Assembly: GCF_001425445.1 (NCBI RefSeq)
Contig: NZ_LMQU01000010.1
Location: forward strand, 675,328-739,327
Source of the DNA: Devosia sp. Leaf420
GTDB lineage: Bacteria > Pseudomonadota > Alphaproteobacteria > Rhizobiales > Devosiaceae
Direction: 5' to 3'
Length of the DNA: 64,000 nucleotides
Shown: positions 19,368-28,453 of the stretch, piece after piece
How the letters are laid out: each line of letters opens with the position of its first letter
Position numbering within the stretch: the first letter of the stretch is position 1
Position numbers and translations under genes: made by a program
Notes under the pieces: generated by a model
Database searches by the model: none
The model's input: only the letters and a program-made list of their open reading frames with translations
What the model was told of the DNA's origin: nothing

Positions 19368-20045
19368 ATGCCAACGCTCGTGCATTATCCGCTCGATCCC
19401 GCCTCGCGCCTTATCCGGCTCATGTGTGCCGAATATGGGGTGCCGCTGGATGTCGAAGAAATAAAGCCCTGGCTGCGCGAGCCGCATCTGCTCGATCTTA
19501 ATCCCGCCGCGACGCTGCCCATTCTCGTCACTGACGACGAGGTGCCGATCATCGGCATTCTGGCCGCGATCCATGCGGTGGAAGATATCTACACGCTTGA
19601 AACCGTTGGCGGATTGGTGCCGACCCATCCGCTCGATCGCGCCGAAATGTGGCGGCTAGTCGAATGGATGCTGGTCAAGTTCAACGACGAAGTGACGCGC
19701 TATCTCTTTGAAGAAAAGATTTCCAAGCGCGACCTGAAGGGCGCGACGCCTGAGCCCTCCGTGCTGCGCGCCGCCAAGGCCAACCTTGCCGAGCACATGC
19801 TCTATTTCAATTGGCTGCTCGCGAGCCGGAAGTGGCTCGCCGGCGAAGAGATGACGCTGGCCGACTTTGCGCTCGCTGCGCATCTCTCGACGCTCGACTA
19901 TATGGGCGATATCGATTGGTCCAAGGCCGCCGAGACCGCCGACTGGTATTCTCGCCTAAAGTCTCGTCCCGCCTTCCGCACGCTGCTCAACGATCGCGTC
20001 GTTGCCATGCAGCCGAGCAAGGGATATGCCGACCTCGACTTTTAG
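19368..20045 (+). CDS. Glutathione S-transferase family protein
   Basis: A 225-residue soluble protein with an N-terminal thioredoxin-like domain (LVHYPLDPASRLIRLMCAEY, the cis-Pro region PAATLPIL) and an all-helical C-terminal domain including LAGEEMTLADFALAAHL, the usual GST core motif. The substrate is unknown. The same-strand neighbours (epimerase, GNAT) are only 22 bp and 4 bp apart, suggesting co-transcription. Confidence 0.85.
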   Translation: MPTLVHYPLDPASRLIRLMCAEYGVPLDVEEIKPWLREPHLLDLNPAATLPILVTDDEVPIIGILAAIHAVEDIYTLETVGGLVPTHPLDRAEMWRLVEWMLVKFNDEVTRYLFEEKISKRDLKGATPEPSVLRAAKANLAEHMLYFNWLLASRKWLAGEEMTLADFALAAHLSTLDYMGDIDWSKAAETADWYSRLKSRPAFRTLLNDRVVAMQPSKGYADLDF

Positions 20046-20067
20046 AATTTTCGGCCGGGGATAAATC

Positions 20068-20937
20068 ATGCGCGTGGGGTTTTTCGGGCTGGGTTATTCC
20101 TCGGAAGCAAGTGCGCATCTGCTCCGGAATGGCGGCGAAGCTGTTCGCATTTGGGGAACGGTTCGAACGCCCGACAAGGCGGATCGGCTAAAAGCAAGCG
20201 GGCTTGAAGCCGTGGTCTTTGATGGCACGCAGCCGGGTCCGGCAGTGGCCGAAGCGCTGCGCGAGACCAGCCATGTCGTCATCTCCATTGCCCCCGATGC
20301 CGAGGGCGATGTGGTGCTCCGCCACCACCGCGCCGATCTCGACGCCATGCCGAATTTGCAGTGGCTCTGCTATTATTCCACGGTTGGGGTCTATGGGGAT
20401 TTCGACGGCGCCTGGATCGACGAAACGGCTGAACTGGTGCCCCGCAATCTCCGCTCTGACTTTCGCGTCAAGGCCGAGGAAGAATGGATCGCCTATGCCA
20501 AGGCGCGTGGCGTGCCGCTGACCATTTTGCGGCTGGCCGGTATTTATGGGCCCGGGCGGTCGAGTTTCGACAAGCTCGCGGACGGCACGGCGCGGCGGGT
20601 GATCAAGCCGGGGCAGGTGTTCAATCGCATCCATGTGGCCGATATCGCGCGGGTGACCAAGCTCGCGGCAGAGCAACGGCTCGATGGGGTTTTCAACCTT
20701 GCCGACGACGAGCCGGCGCCGCCGCAGGATTTGATCAACTATGCGGCGGGCAAGATGGGCATTGAGCCGCCCCCCGAGGTGCCGTTCGAACGGGCGGAAA
20801 TGTCGCCGATGGCCAAGAGTTTTTATCGCGACAACAAGCGCGTTTCGAACAAGGCGATCAAGACCGCGCTTGGGATCGAGATGCTCTATGCCAATTATCG
20901 CGCCGGGCTCGATGCCATCTGGGAGGCGCGGTCATGA
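20068..20937 (+). CDS. NAD-dependent epimerase/dehydratase-like SDR (YeeZ-like)
   Basis: Cytoplasmic Rossmann-fold protein of 289 residues. It opens with VGFFGLGYSSEAS, a nucleotide-binding glycine motif. The STVGVYGD motif and LRLAGIYGPGRSS are typical of extended/atypical SDR proteins related to YeeZ. The classical YxxxK dyad is not obvious, so catalysis is uncertain. The 3' end overlaps the GNAT gene by 4 bp (ATGA). Confidence 0.8.
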   Translation: MRVGFFGLGYSSEASAHLLRNGGEAVRIWGTVRTPDKADRLKASGLEAVVFDGTQPGPAVAEALRETSHVVISIAPDAEGDVVLRHHRADLDAMPNLQWLCYYSTVGVYGDFDGAWIDETAELVPRNLRSDFRVKAEEEWIAYAKARGVPLTILRLAGIYGPGRSSFDKLADGTARRVIKPGQVFNRIHVADIARVTKLAAEQRLDGVFNLADDEPAPPQDLINYAAGKMGIEPPPEVPFERAEMSPMAKSFYRDNKRVSNKAIKTALGIEMLYANYRAGLDAIWEARS

Positions 20938-21584
20938 CGCTGCAGCCGGCTAAATCTGCGCCCGAAAAGATCGTGCTCGACGGCCGTTATGTGCGGCTCG
21001 AACCGCTCGCGCAAAAGCATGCCGCCGATCTCTACGCGGTCTCCACCATGGATGGCGGCGCCGAGCGCTATCGCTGGCTTTTCAGCGACGCGCCGACGTC
21101 GTTGGCCCAGCTCGAAGCGCGGATTGCCGAGGCGGGTGCCGGTCCGGACCGCTATGTCGCCATCGTCGATAAGGCGACCGGCAAGGCGCTGGGCCAACAG
21201 GGCTGGATGCGCATTCGGCCTGAACACGGCTCCATCGAAATCGGCGGCGTCTATTGGGGCCTGCCGATGGCACGCACCCGTCTTGCGACCGAAGCGCTTT
21301 ATCTGTTTGCGCGCCACGCCTTCGACGACCTCGGTTACCGGCGCTTCGAATGGAAGTGCAACGACCGCAACGAACCGTCCAAAGCTGCGGCGACGCGGTT
21401 CGGCTTTACATTCGAAGGCGTCTTTCGCAACGACATGATCCTCAAGGGCGAAAGCCGGGATACCGCCTGGTTCTCGATGATTGATAGCGAATGGTCGGCC
21501 CTGCGCGCCGAATATGAGCGCTGGCTGAACCCGGACAATTTTGATGCGGCCGGGCAGCAGAAGAGCAAGCTGGCTGTGCGCTGA
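20934..21584 (+). CDS. GNAT N-acetyltransferase (RimJ/RimL-like)
   Basis: A 216-residue acetyltransferase of the RimJ/RimL type (GNAT_3). LDGRYVRLEPL at the start, a central IEIGGVYWGLPMARTRLATEA acetyl-CoA region and the C-terminal FTFEGVFRNDMILKGESRDT segment are characteristic. It could acetylate ribosomal protein N-termini or small molecules. The start overlaps the preceding stop, so it is translationally coupled to the SDR gene. Confidence 0.87.
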   Translation: MTLQPAKSAPEKIVLDGRYVRLEPLAQKHAADLYAVSTMDGGAERYRWLFSDAPTSLAQLEARIAEAGAGPDRYVAIVDKATGKALGQQGWMRIRPEHGSIEIGGVYWGLPMARTRLATEALYLFARHAFDDLGYRRFEWKCNDRNEPSKAAATRFGFTFEGVFRNDMILKGESRDTAWFSMIDSEWSALRAEYERWLNPDNFDAAGQQKSKLAVR

Positions 21585-21625
21585 CTTTTTGATCGCTGGA
21601 TGTACTGGCCGATCTACCCACGGTT

Positions 21626-21760
21626 GTCACCCCGGCGCAGGCCGGGACCCATTCCGAAATCCCCCGCCCACTATCCTTCCCTCGGGCTTGACCCGAGGGC
21701 CAGTGCGGGAGCCACAGGTGTTTGGGCTTAGGCGAGTGACCCTCGGGTCAAGCCCGAGGG
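21626..21760. repeat. Composite REP-like element
   Basis: A GTCACCCCGGCGCAGGCCGG unit is followed by two 21-bp palindromic units (21679-21699 and 21740-21760). These are exact reverse complements of each other, each with CCCTCGGG and CCCGAGGG arms and 40 bp between them. It fills the gap between the two GNAT genes and could form large mRNA hairpins. Confidence 0.8.
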
Positions 21761-21871
21761 AAGGCCGGTGGGTTGGCTAAATACGCTTAAAGAAAAGTGC
21801 CGCTGGCGCGTGGATGAATTCGCGTTTGGAGCTGTTCAGCTCAAAAGATAAAAACCCCGCCGGAAGCGACC

Positions 21872-22258
21872 ATGACCATTTCTCTTCTGACCGATCCGTT
21901 CCCGAGCGACGATGCCTTGCGGGCGCTTTGGCGGTCCGCCTGGGGCGACGAGGGGCCGGCGACCTGGCAGACCGTGCTGGCGCGGAGCCTTGTGCATGTC
22001 GGAGCCTATGAGGGCGAGCAGCTCGTGGGCTATGTCAATGTCGCCTGGGATGGCGGCATCCATGCCTTTCTGCTCGATACCTCTGTCCATCGCGACTTTC
22101 AGCGACAGGGTATTGCGACACGGCTGGTGAAGGCTGCGACAGAGGCGGCGCGGGCGCGCGGGGCGCAATGGCTGCATGTCGATTTCGAACCGCATCTGGC
22201 GGGGTTTTATCGCGCCTGCGGCTTTCGGGCGACCGAGGCCGGATTGATCGGGCTTTAG
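21872..22258 (+). CDS. GNAT N-acetyltransferase
   Basis: A 128-residue single-domain GNAT enzyme. Strand 4/motif A reads DTSVHRDFQRQGIATRLVKAA with the acetyl-CoA pyrophosphate-binding QRQGIAT loop; motif B has HVDFEPHLAGFYRACGFR. The substrate is unknown. An isolated gene between repeats; it precedes a terminator serving the opposite strand. Confidence 0.87.
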   Translation: MTISLLTDPFPSDDALRALWRSAWGDEGPATWQTVLARSLVHVGAYEGEQLVGYVNVAWDGGIHAFLLDTSVHRDFQRQGIATRLVKAATEAARARGAQWLHVDFEPHLAGFYRACGFRATEAGLIGL

Positions 22259-22277
22259 CGTTAAGCCCATGCAAATG

Positions 22278-22305
22278 AAAACGGGCAGGGATCGCTCCCC
22301 ACCCG
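22278..22305 (-). terminator. Terminator of the pyrimidine transport/catabolism cluster
   Basis: On the minus strand a 10-bp stem with two G-U pairs (22296-22305 with 22282-22291) and a 4-nt loop is followed by TTTT. It lies 22 bp beyond the binding-protein stop. Confidence 0.7.
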
Positions 22306-22327
22306 CTTCACAGAAAACCGGAAAACT

Positions 22328-23308
22328 CTACTTGAGAGCGTCGGTCACCGCGGTGGTGTAAGCGCCTTCCGGTTGAGCCTTGATGATCTTCTGATCAAGG
22401 AGCGCCTTCACCGTACGATCATAGGTCGTCATATCGAGCGCCGCGTCATTGGCATCGACGAGCTTTGACACCTCGCCGACCATGTAAAGCTGATGCGCCA
22501 ATTCGGCCGCGCCGGTTTCGTCCATCTCGACAACGATTTCGGCGGCTTCTTCGGGGTTCTTCAGCGCATAATCCCAGCCCTTCATCGAGGCGCGGACGAA
22601 GCGGGTATAGGCATCGACCTTGGCCGGATCGGCGAGGGTGTCTTCCATGACATAGAGACCGTCTTCGAGAAGGTCATTGCCCATTTCGGTATAGTTGAAA
22701 ATGGTCAGGTTATCCGGCCCATAACCGGCATCGAGCGCCTGGCCATATTCATTGTAGCTCATCACCGAGATACAATCGGCCTGGCCCTGGATCATCGGCT
22801 GGATGTCAAAGCTCTGCTGGAGGACAGTGACGCCTTCGGGCGAGCCATCGGTCTTGATGCCTTCCTTGTTCATCCAGGCAAAGAACGGATATTCATTGCC
22901 GAAGAACCAGACGCCGAGCGTATGGCCCGGGAAGTCGGCGACCGTGTTGATCTCCTTTTCCTTGGGGCAGATCATCATCAGGCCCGAGCGTTTGAACGGC
23001 TGGGCGATATTGACGAGTGGCACGCCGGTATCGCGCGCGGCAAGACCCGCGGCCATCCAGGTGACGATGATATCGGCACCGCCGCCGGCGATTACCTGCT
23101 CAGGGGCAATGTTCGGGCCGCCGGGCAGGATGGTCAGGTCGATATCTTCTTCGTCGTAAAAGCCCTTTTCCTTGGCGACGAGATAGCCGGCGAACTGCGC
23201 CTGCGTCACCCACTTCAATTGCAAAGTGAGTGCATCGGCAGCAAAGGCGCTAGGCAGAGCAGCCAAGGCCATGGTTCCGGCGAGGAGCCCTGTGATAAAA
23301 GTTTTCAT
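22328..23308 (-). CDS. ABC transporter substrate-binding protein (NMT1/SsuA-type), putative pyrimidine-related
   Basis: Periplasmic binding protein of 326 residues with a Sec signal ending SAFAADA. The mature N-terminus LTLQLKWVTQAQFAGYLVAKEKGFYDEEDID is typical of the NMT1/THI5-like group, which includes pyrimidine, thiamine-precursor and riboflavin binders. It is the last gene of an importer set (two permeases, ATPase) beside pyrimidine-degrading enzymes. A cyclic ureide or pyrimidine is the likely ligand by context, not by residue evidence. Confidence 0.85.
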   Translation of the reverse strand: MKTFITGLLAGTMALAALPSAFAADALTLQLKWVTQAQFAGYLVAKEKGFYDEEDIDLTILPGGPNIAPEQVIAGGGADIIVTWMAAGLAARDTGVPLVNIAQPFKRSGLMMICPKEKEINTVADFPGHTLGVWFFGNEYPFFAWMNKEGIKTDGSPEGVTVLQQSFDIQPMIQGQADCISVMSYNEYGQALDAGYGPDNLTIFNYTEMGNDLLEDGLYVMEDTLADPAKVDAYTRFVRASMKGWDYALKNPEEAAEIVVEMDETGAAELAHQLYMVGEVSKLVDANDAALDMTTYDRTVKALLDQKIIKAQPEGAYTTAVTDALK

Positions 23309-23338
23309 TCTGTCGTTCCCTTTTCCCTGTTTCTCAAC

Positions 23339-24451
23339 TTACGCCCGTCCACCACGGACTGACGGATGCCAGAAGGTGACGCCCCTTTCGATGAGGGCGA
23401 GCACCCCGTAAAAGGCGGATCCCGCGACCGCGGCAACAGCGATCTCCGCCCAGACCAGGTCGATGGCGAGACGCCCCACCCCGGTCGAAATTCGGAAGCC
23501 CATCCCCACAACAGGCGTCCCGAAGAATTCCGCTACGATTGCGCCGATCAAGGCCAGTGTCGAGTTGATCTTGAGGGCATTGAAAATAAACGGCCCCGCA
23601 GCGGGGAGGCGCAGTTTAAGCAGCGTCTGCCAATAGGAGGCAGCATAGGTTCGCATTAGGTCGCGCTCGATATTCGAGGCTGCATTGAGCCCCGCCACCG
23701 TATTGACCAGCATGGGAAAGAACGTCATCGCGACGACGACGGCGGCCTTCGATTGCCAATCGAAGCCGAACCACATGACCATGATCGGCGCGATGCCGAT
23801 GATCGGTAGGGCAGACATGAAATTGCCGATCGGCATCAGCCCGGCCTTGAGGAAAGGCGAGCGATCGACGGCAATGGCGACGACGAGCCCGGCAAGGCAG
23901 CCCATGATATAGCCGGGAATGACCGATTTCACGAATGTCTGGACGAAATCGGCCCAGAGGATCGTCCCCGAATTGGCCAATTGCGCGCCGATGGCTGACG
24001 GCGCTGGCAGGATCACGGGCGGCACATTAGCCCCGCGCGCAATCACCTCCCACATGACGAGCAACGCCACCCCGAACACGGCCGGAATGAGCAGCCCCAT
24101 CGACCGGCGCGGCACCGTGCCCTTGCGGATTTCGCCCGAAAGCTGATCGACGAACAGCCAGGCAAAGGCCCAGGCCGCGCCCATGCCAAACCAATAATGG
24201 CCGGGCATAGCAGTCCCGCGCGGCAAGGCCAGCACCAGCGCCGTCGCAATCAGCACGGCGGCGAGACCATCGAGCCAGAAATTGACCGGCCGAAACACGA
24301 ACCGCACTAGGGTCAGCGCCCCAAGGCCGAAGGCAAGTGTCAGCAAGATCTGTGCATCCGCAGAAAGCGCCGCGCCGACCAGCCCCAACAGCGCCATGCC
24401 GCCAGCAAGGCCTGCCAGCACAATTTGCAACAGTGTCAGCCCGCTCTTCAT
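23339..24451 (-). CDS. ABC transporter permease (SsuC/TauC type) with extra N-terminal membrane segments
   Basis: A 370-residue permease. The C-terminal 250 residues form the normal SsuC-like domain with the coupling loop (DLMRTYAASYWQTLLKLRLP). The first 120 residues add about four extra hydrophobic segments not needed for this family's fold. The ATG overlaps the stop of the second permease (ATGA, 4 bp). It presumably pairs with the 24448-25314 product. Confidence 0.85.
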   Translation of the reverse strand: MKSGLTLLQIVLAGLAGGMALLGLVGAALSADAQILLTLAFGLGALTLVRFVFRPVNFWLDGLAAVLIATALVLALPRGTAMPGHYWFGMGAAWAFAWLFVDQLSGEIRKGTVPRRSMGLLIPAVFGVALLVMWEVIARGANVPPVILPAPSAIGAQLANSGTILWADFVQTFVKSVIPGYIMGCLAGLVVAIAVDRSPFLKAGLMPIGNFMSALPIIGIAPIMVMWFGFDWQSKAAVVVAMTFFPMLVNTVAGLNAASNIERDLMRTYAASYWQTLLKLRLPAAGPFIFNALKINSTLALIGAIVAEFFGTPVVGMGFRISTGVGRLAIDLVWAEIAVAAVAGSAFYGVLALIERGVTFWHPSVRGGRA

Positions 24452-25314
24452 GCCCGCACCCCATTGCGCGCATTGACGAACTTTTCAGCCGCACCGACGA
24501 TCGCCACCAGCACAGCCGCCAGCCCCGCCGCAATGAACAAAGCCGCCCAGATCTGAATGGTTTGTCCATTATAGGAGCCGGTAAGCAGCCGCACGCCAAG
24601 CCCGCCACCGGCGGCATTGGAGAGTTCAGCCACCACCGCGCCGATCAGTGAAATGGCAATGCCCACCTTCATCGAGGCAAAGAGCATCGGCAGCGCCGCC
24701 GGCCAGCGAAGCTTCCAGAACACCTGCCAGGGATTGGCATCGTAGGTCCGCATCAGATCGAGCTGAATGGCCTCCGGCGAGCGCAGCCCCTTCACCATGC
24801 CGACAACGACCGGGAAGAAACTCAGATACATCGAAATCAGCGATTTTGGCACGAGCCCCGTCAGCCCGATCGCGCCGAGCCCCACGACGACCATCGGCGC
24901 GATGGCGAGGATGGGAATCGTCTGGCTGGCAATGATCCAAGGCATCAGCGAGCGATCTGCCGCATCGTTGTGAATGATCGCGACCGCAAGAATGACCCCG
25001 AGCCCCGTGCCGAGCACAAAGCCGAGGAGGGTCGCCGACAGCGTGATCCAGGCATGGAGCGCGAGCGACCGCCGCGAGGTAAATTCGAGCCCCATCGTCG
25101 CATTCCAGATCTCCGAAAACACCTGATGCGGCGCCGGAAGGATCGGTTTGTCCTGCGCCCAGGTCTGCTGGGCGAATTCGAGGAACGGCACATTGGTGAG
25201 ATTGGCGCGGCCATTGAGAATGCTCTGCCAGGGGGCGTTCATCCATATGGCGGCCGCGTACCAGAAAACGAAGATGGCGAGCAGAATGGTGAGGATAGGG
25301 ATGACACGGTTCAT
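24448..25314 (-). CDS. ABC transporter permease (SsuC/TauC type)
   Basis: Second permease, 288 residues, with six membrane segments and a coupling loop DLMRTYDANPWQVFWKLRWP closely similar to that of its partner. It is upstream of and overlaps the 23339-24451 gene by 4 bp. Both permeases would be driven by the ATPase encoded at 25475-26260, from which it is separated by a palindromic repeat. Confidence 0.88.
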   Translation of the reverse strand: MNRVIPILTILLAIFVFWYAAAIWMNAPWQSILNGRANLTNVPFLEFAQQTWAQDKPILPAPHQVFSEIWNATMGLEFTSRRSLALHAWITLSATLLGFVLGTGLGVILAVAIIHNDAADRSLMPWIIASQTIPILAIAPMVVVGLGAIGLTGLVPKSLISMYLSFFPVVVGMVKGLRSPEAIQLDLMRTYDANPWQVFWKLRWPAALPMLFASMKVGIAISLIGAVVAELSNAAGGGLGVRLLTGSYNGQTIQIWAALFIAAGLAAVLVAIVGAAEKFVNARNGVRA

Positions 25315-25338
25315 GTCGCCGCTCCCGCGCTTGCCATC

Positions 25339-25453
25339 ACCCCCTCCCGACCTCCCCCATCAAGGGGGAGGTGAAGGGACAGCACATGAGGCAGGATCGT
25401 GCCAAAAACGCGATGTGGCACCTCCCCCTTGATGGGGGAGGATGGGAGGGGGT
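25339..25453. repeat. Palindromic intergenic repeat (RIME-like)
   Basis: Ends ACCCCCTCCC and GGGAGGGGGT are inverted, and inside are two facing copies of a CTCCCCC-TTGATG-type hairpin. It lies between the transporter ATPase and permease genes. It resembles the intergenic mosaic repeats of rhizobia. Confidence 0.75.
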
Positions 25454-25474
25454 GACGTGAGCCACGATGCCCCA

Positions 25475-26260
25475 TCACACCACCTCCTCATAACTATGCC
25501 CGGCCCGCAGCCCATCGCGCACCCGCGCCGCAATTGCCAAAAACTCCGGCGTCTCGCGGATATCGAGCGGGCGCTCGCGAGGCAGATTGCTCTCGATGAC
25601 ATCTGTCACCCGCCCCGGCCGCGGCGACATCACCACGATCTTCGTCGACAAATAAACCGCCTCGGGAATCGAATGCGTCACAAAGCAGATCGTTTTTTTG
25701 GTCCGGTCCCACAGCTTCAAAAGTTCAGAATTAAGGTGATCCCGCACGATCTCGTCGAGCGCCCCAAAGGGCTCATCCATCAGCAAGAGATCGGCATCAA
25801 ATGCCAGCGCCCGCGCAATCGACGCCCGCTGCTGCATGCCCCCCGAAAGCTGCCAGGGATATTTCTTCTCGAACCCCGAAAGGTTCACCAGATCCATCGT
25901 CCGCTTGATCCGCTCGGCCTGTTGAGCCTGCGAATGCCCCATGATTTCGAGGGGGAGCGCGATGTTCTTCTCGATCGTCCGCCAAGGATACAGCGCCGGC
26001 GCCTGGAACACATAGCCATAGGCCCGGTCTTTTCGCGCATTCTCCGGCGTCTGGCCATTGATTCGCAGCGTGCCCGAGGTGGGCTGTTCGAGATCGGCAA
26101 TCGTGCGGAGGAAGGTTGTCTTGCCGCAGCCCGAAGGTCCGATGAACGAAACGAAATCGCCCTTCTCGATGGTCAGGTTGACGTCGCTGAGCGCAACGAT
26201 ATCCCCGTCGCCAGCGGGGAAGGTGAGGCCAAGGTTTTGGGCCTGGACAACGGGGGTCAT
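25475..26260 (-). CDS. ABC transporter ATP-binding protein (SsuB/TauB/NrtD type)
   Basis: ATPase of 261 residues. Walker A GPSGCGKTT, signature LSGGMQQRASIARAL, Walker B LLLMDEPFGALDE and the H-loop FVTHSIPEAV are all intact. It energises the two permeases downstream. It is the first transporter gene of the cluster, downstream of dihydropyrimidinase. Confidence 0.92.
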   Translation of the reverse strand: MTPVVQAQNLGLTFPAGDGDIVALSDVNLTIEKGDFVSFIGPSGCGKTTFLRTIADLEQPTSGTLRINGQTPENARKDRAYGYVFQAPALYPWRTIEKNIALPLEIMGHSQAQQAERIKRTMDLVNLSGFEKKYPWQLSGGMQQRASIARALAFDADLLLMDEPFGALDEIVRDHLNSELLKLWDRTKKTICFVTHSIPEAVYLSTKIVVMSPRPGRVTDVIESNLPRERPLDIRETPEFLAIAARVRDGLRAGHSYEEVV

Positions 26261-26267
26261 GCCAAGG

Positions 26268-26391
26268 GCCCCCTAATCCGGCGCTGCGCGCCACCTTCTC
26301 CCCGAGAGGGAGAAGAAAAGAGGGGACCCGCCATTCCTCTCCCACTTGGGGAGAGGGTGGATCGGTCGTAGGCCGAGACGGGTGAGGGGGC
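26268..26391. repeat. Palindromic intergenic repeat (RIME-like)
   Basis: An element with ends GCCCCCT and AGGGGGC containing CCTTCTCCCCGAGAGGGAGAAG and a facing CTCTCCC...GGGGAGAGG hairpin. It separates the dihydropyrimidinase gene from the transporter ATPase gene. Confidence 0.75.
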
Positions 26392-26420
26392 GTTCTGCAG
26401 GGTTGAACAGTCCAAAGGCA

Positions 26421-27872
26421 TCAAACCCCCGTCGCCGGAATGCCCGTGCGCTCCACCTTGCGCGGCGCGACGATGTCCTTCCACTGGCTCAGCGCCCGAT
26501 TGACCGGGTTCGTCGCCTCGCGGGCCACGAACTTGCCGTGGCCCGGCTCGGCCTTCACCTCGTTCTCGATGATGGAAACCTTGCCGCGGGATAGAACGAA
26601 CCGCGGCATCCCAGTCACCTCAAAACCCTCAAACACATTATAATCGATCACCGATTGCTGGCTCTTCGCCGTAATGGTCTTCGTGCGCTTCGGGTCCCAG
26701 ACGATCAGGTCGGCATCCGCACCAACCATCACCGCACCCTTCTTGGGGTACATATTGAGAATCTTGGCGATATTCGTCGACGTGACGGCCACGAACTCAT
26801 TCGGCGTCAGCCGCCCGGTATTGACCCCCGCCGTCCACAGCACCGGCAATCGATCTTCAAGCCCACCCGTCCCATTCGGAATTTTCGCAAAATTGCCGAC
26901 GCCATTGCGCTTCTGCGCGGTGGTGAAGGCGCAGTGATCCGTCGCGACACACGACAGCGATCCCGCCTGCAAACCTGCCCAAAGCGAATCTTGATTCGCC
27001 TTGTTCCTGAACGGCGGCGACATCACCCGCCGCGCTGCATGGTCCCAATCGGCATTGAAGTACTCGCTCTCGTCGAGCGTCAGATGCTGCACCAGCGGCT
27101 CGCCATAAACGCGCATGCCCTTCTGCCGCGCCCGGCGAATGGCTTCGTGCGCTTGCTCGCAGGAGACGTGCACCACGTAAAGAGGCACGCCAGCCATGTC
27201 GGCGATCATGATCGCCCGATTGGTTGCCTCGCCTTCCACTTCCGGCGGGCGCGAATAGGCGTGACCCTCCGGCCCATTATTGCCCTCGGCAAGCAGCTTG
27301 GCCGTCATCGCCGCAACCACATCGCCATTTTCGGCATGCACCAGCGGCAGGGCGCCCAGCGCGGCGCAGCGCTGGAACGATGCGAACATCTCGTCGTCGT
27401 TCACCATCAGCGAGCCCTTATAGGCCATGAAATGCTTAAACGAGGTAATGCCGCGATCGACTACCTCGGCCATTTCATCAAAAACCTGCTCGCCCCACCA
27501 GGTCACCGCCATGTGGAACGAATAATCCGCCGAAGCTTTCGACGTCTTGTTGTCCCACATCTGCAGCGCTTCAAGCAGCGACTGATCGGGATTGGGCAGG
27601 CAGAAATCGACGACCATCGTCGTGCCACCGGCAAGCCCAGCCCGCGTGCCGCTTTCGAAATCGTCGGCGGAATAGGTGCCCATGAACGGCATTTCGAGAT
27701 GGGTATGCGGATCGATGCCGCCAGGCATCACGTAACAGCCGGTCGCGTCCAAAACTTCATCGCCCGACAGGTTCTGCCCGATCTCGACAATGACATCGCC
27801 ATCGATTTTGACATCGGCGACATAGCTCAAGTCAGCCGTAACGACCGTCCCGCCCTTGATAACTTTACTCAT
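26421..27872 (-). CDS. hydA: Dihydropyrimidinase (D-hydantoinase)
   Basis: Cyclic amidohydrolase, 483 residues, that opens dihydrouracil/dihydrothymine to N-carbamoyl-beta-amino acids. The metal-binding GGIDPHTHLEMPF motif (two His) and FKHFMAYKGSLM with the carbamylated-lysine position are visible. HAENGDV, VHVSCEQA and CVATDHCAF supply further metal ligands. The ATG at 27872 (after AAGGGA) yields the standard MSKVIKGGTVV start. It works with the hydrolase at 28599-29849. No dihydropyrimidine dehydrogenase gene, the preceding enzyme, is in the window. Confidence 0.93.
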   Translation of the reverse strand: MSKVIKGGTVVTADLSYVADVKIDGDVIVEIGQNLSGDEVLDATGCYVMPGGIDPHTHLEMPFMGTYSADDFESGTRAGLAGGTTMVVDFCLPNPDQSLLEALQMWDNKTSKASADYSFHMAVTWWGEQVFDEMAEVVDRGITSFKHFMAYKGSLMVNDDEMFASFQRCAALGALPLVHAENGDVVAAMTAKLLAEGNNGPEGHAYSRPPEVEGEATNRAIMIADMAGVPLYVVHVSCEQAHEAIRRARQKGMRVYGEPLVQHLTLDESEYFNADWDHAARRVMSPPFRNKANQDSLWAGLQAGSLSCVATDHCAFTTAQKRNGVGNFAKIPNGTGGLEDRLPVLWTAGVNTGRLTPNEFVAVTSTNIAKILNMYPKKGAVMVGADADLIVWDPKRTKTITAKSQQSVIDYNVFEGFEVTGMPRFVLSRGKVSIIENEVKAEPGHGKFVAREATNPVNRALSQWKDIVAPRKVERTGIPATGV

Positions 27873-27942
27873 TCTGCGTTCCCTTGCAGTTTCTCGAAAA
27901 CCCACCCGCGCCCCTCAGCGCATCGGCGAGTCTGTTATATTT

Positions 27943-28446
27943 CTAAGCCGGAGTGGCCCCCTCATCCGTCTCGCCCTTTGGGCGAGCCACCTTCTCCCCG
28001 AGAGGGAGAAGAATAGAACGTGCCTCATGGATGAAATTTGCGCCGTTAGCCGCACGCACGCCTCTTATTCCTCTCCCTCTCGGGGAGAGGGTGGCCGGAG
28101 CAAAGCGGAGGTCGGGTGAGGGGGTACTATCAATGACGCGCGATATCGCTTCCAAAACCCCATCGCGATTTTGCAGCACCTCATTGTTCCAAAACCGCAA
28201 TACCCCATAACCCTGGGCGTTCAGATACGTCGTTCGACTGAGGTCATTGGCGTTGTCAGCATGCTGCCCGCCATCCAGCTCGACAATCAAGGCTGCCTCA
28301 CGACAGGCAAAATCTGCGATGTAAGGACCGATCTGAAACTGACGAACGAATTTACGGCCATCCAACCCGCGATTGCGCAGCACATACCAAAGCCGGTTCT
28401 CGGCATCGGTAGCGTTTCGGCGCAATTGGCGGGGGCGGGTGGTCAT
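27943..28446 (-). CDS. DUF559 (Vsr/PD-(D/E)XK-like) domain protein with repeat-derived C-terminus
   Basis: A 167-residue protein. Residues 1-110 form a DUF559 domain related to very-short-patch-repair-type endonucleases: NATDAENRLWYVLRNR, FRRQFQIGPYIADF-type strand (here FVRQFQIGPYIADFACRE), and the VELDGGQH active-site region. The last 55-60 residues are encoded by a palindromic intergenic repeat and are low-complexity, so they look like an accidental extension. It sits inside the pyrimidine cluster, with no evident link to pyrimidine metabolism. Function unknown; DNA binding or cleavage is a family-based guess. Confidence 0.8.
   Translation of the reverse strand: MTTRPRQLRRNATDAENRLWYVLRNRGLDGRKFVRQFQIGPYIADFACREAALIVELDGGQHADNANDLSRTTYLNAQGYGVLRFWNNEVLQNRDGVLEAISRVIDSTPSPDLRFAPATLSPRGRGIRGVRAANGANFIHEARSILLPLGEKVARPKGETDEGATPA
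27957..28124. repeat. Palindromic intergenic repeat (RIME-like) overlapping the DUF559 3' end
   Basis: A 168-bp element with ends GCCCCCTCATCC and GGTGAGGGGG-type sequence and two facing CTTCTCCCC/GGGGAGAGG hairpins. It encodes the C-terminal tail of the DUF559 protein. Confidence 0.75.
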
Positions 28447-28453
28447 TCAGTCC

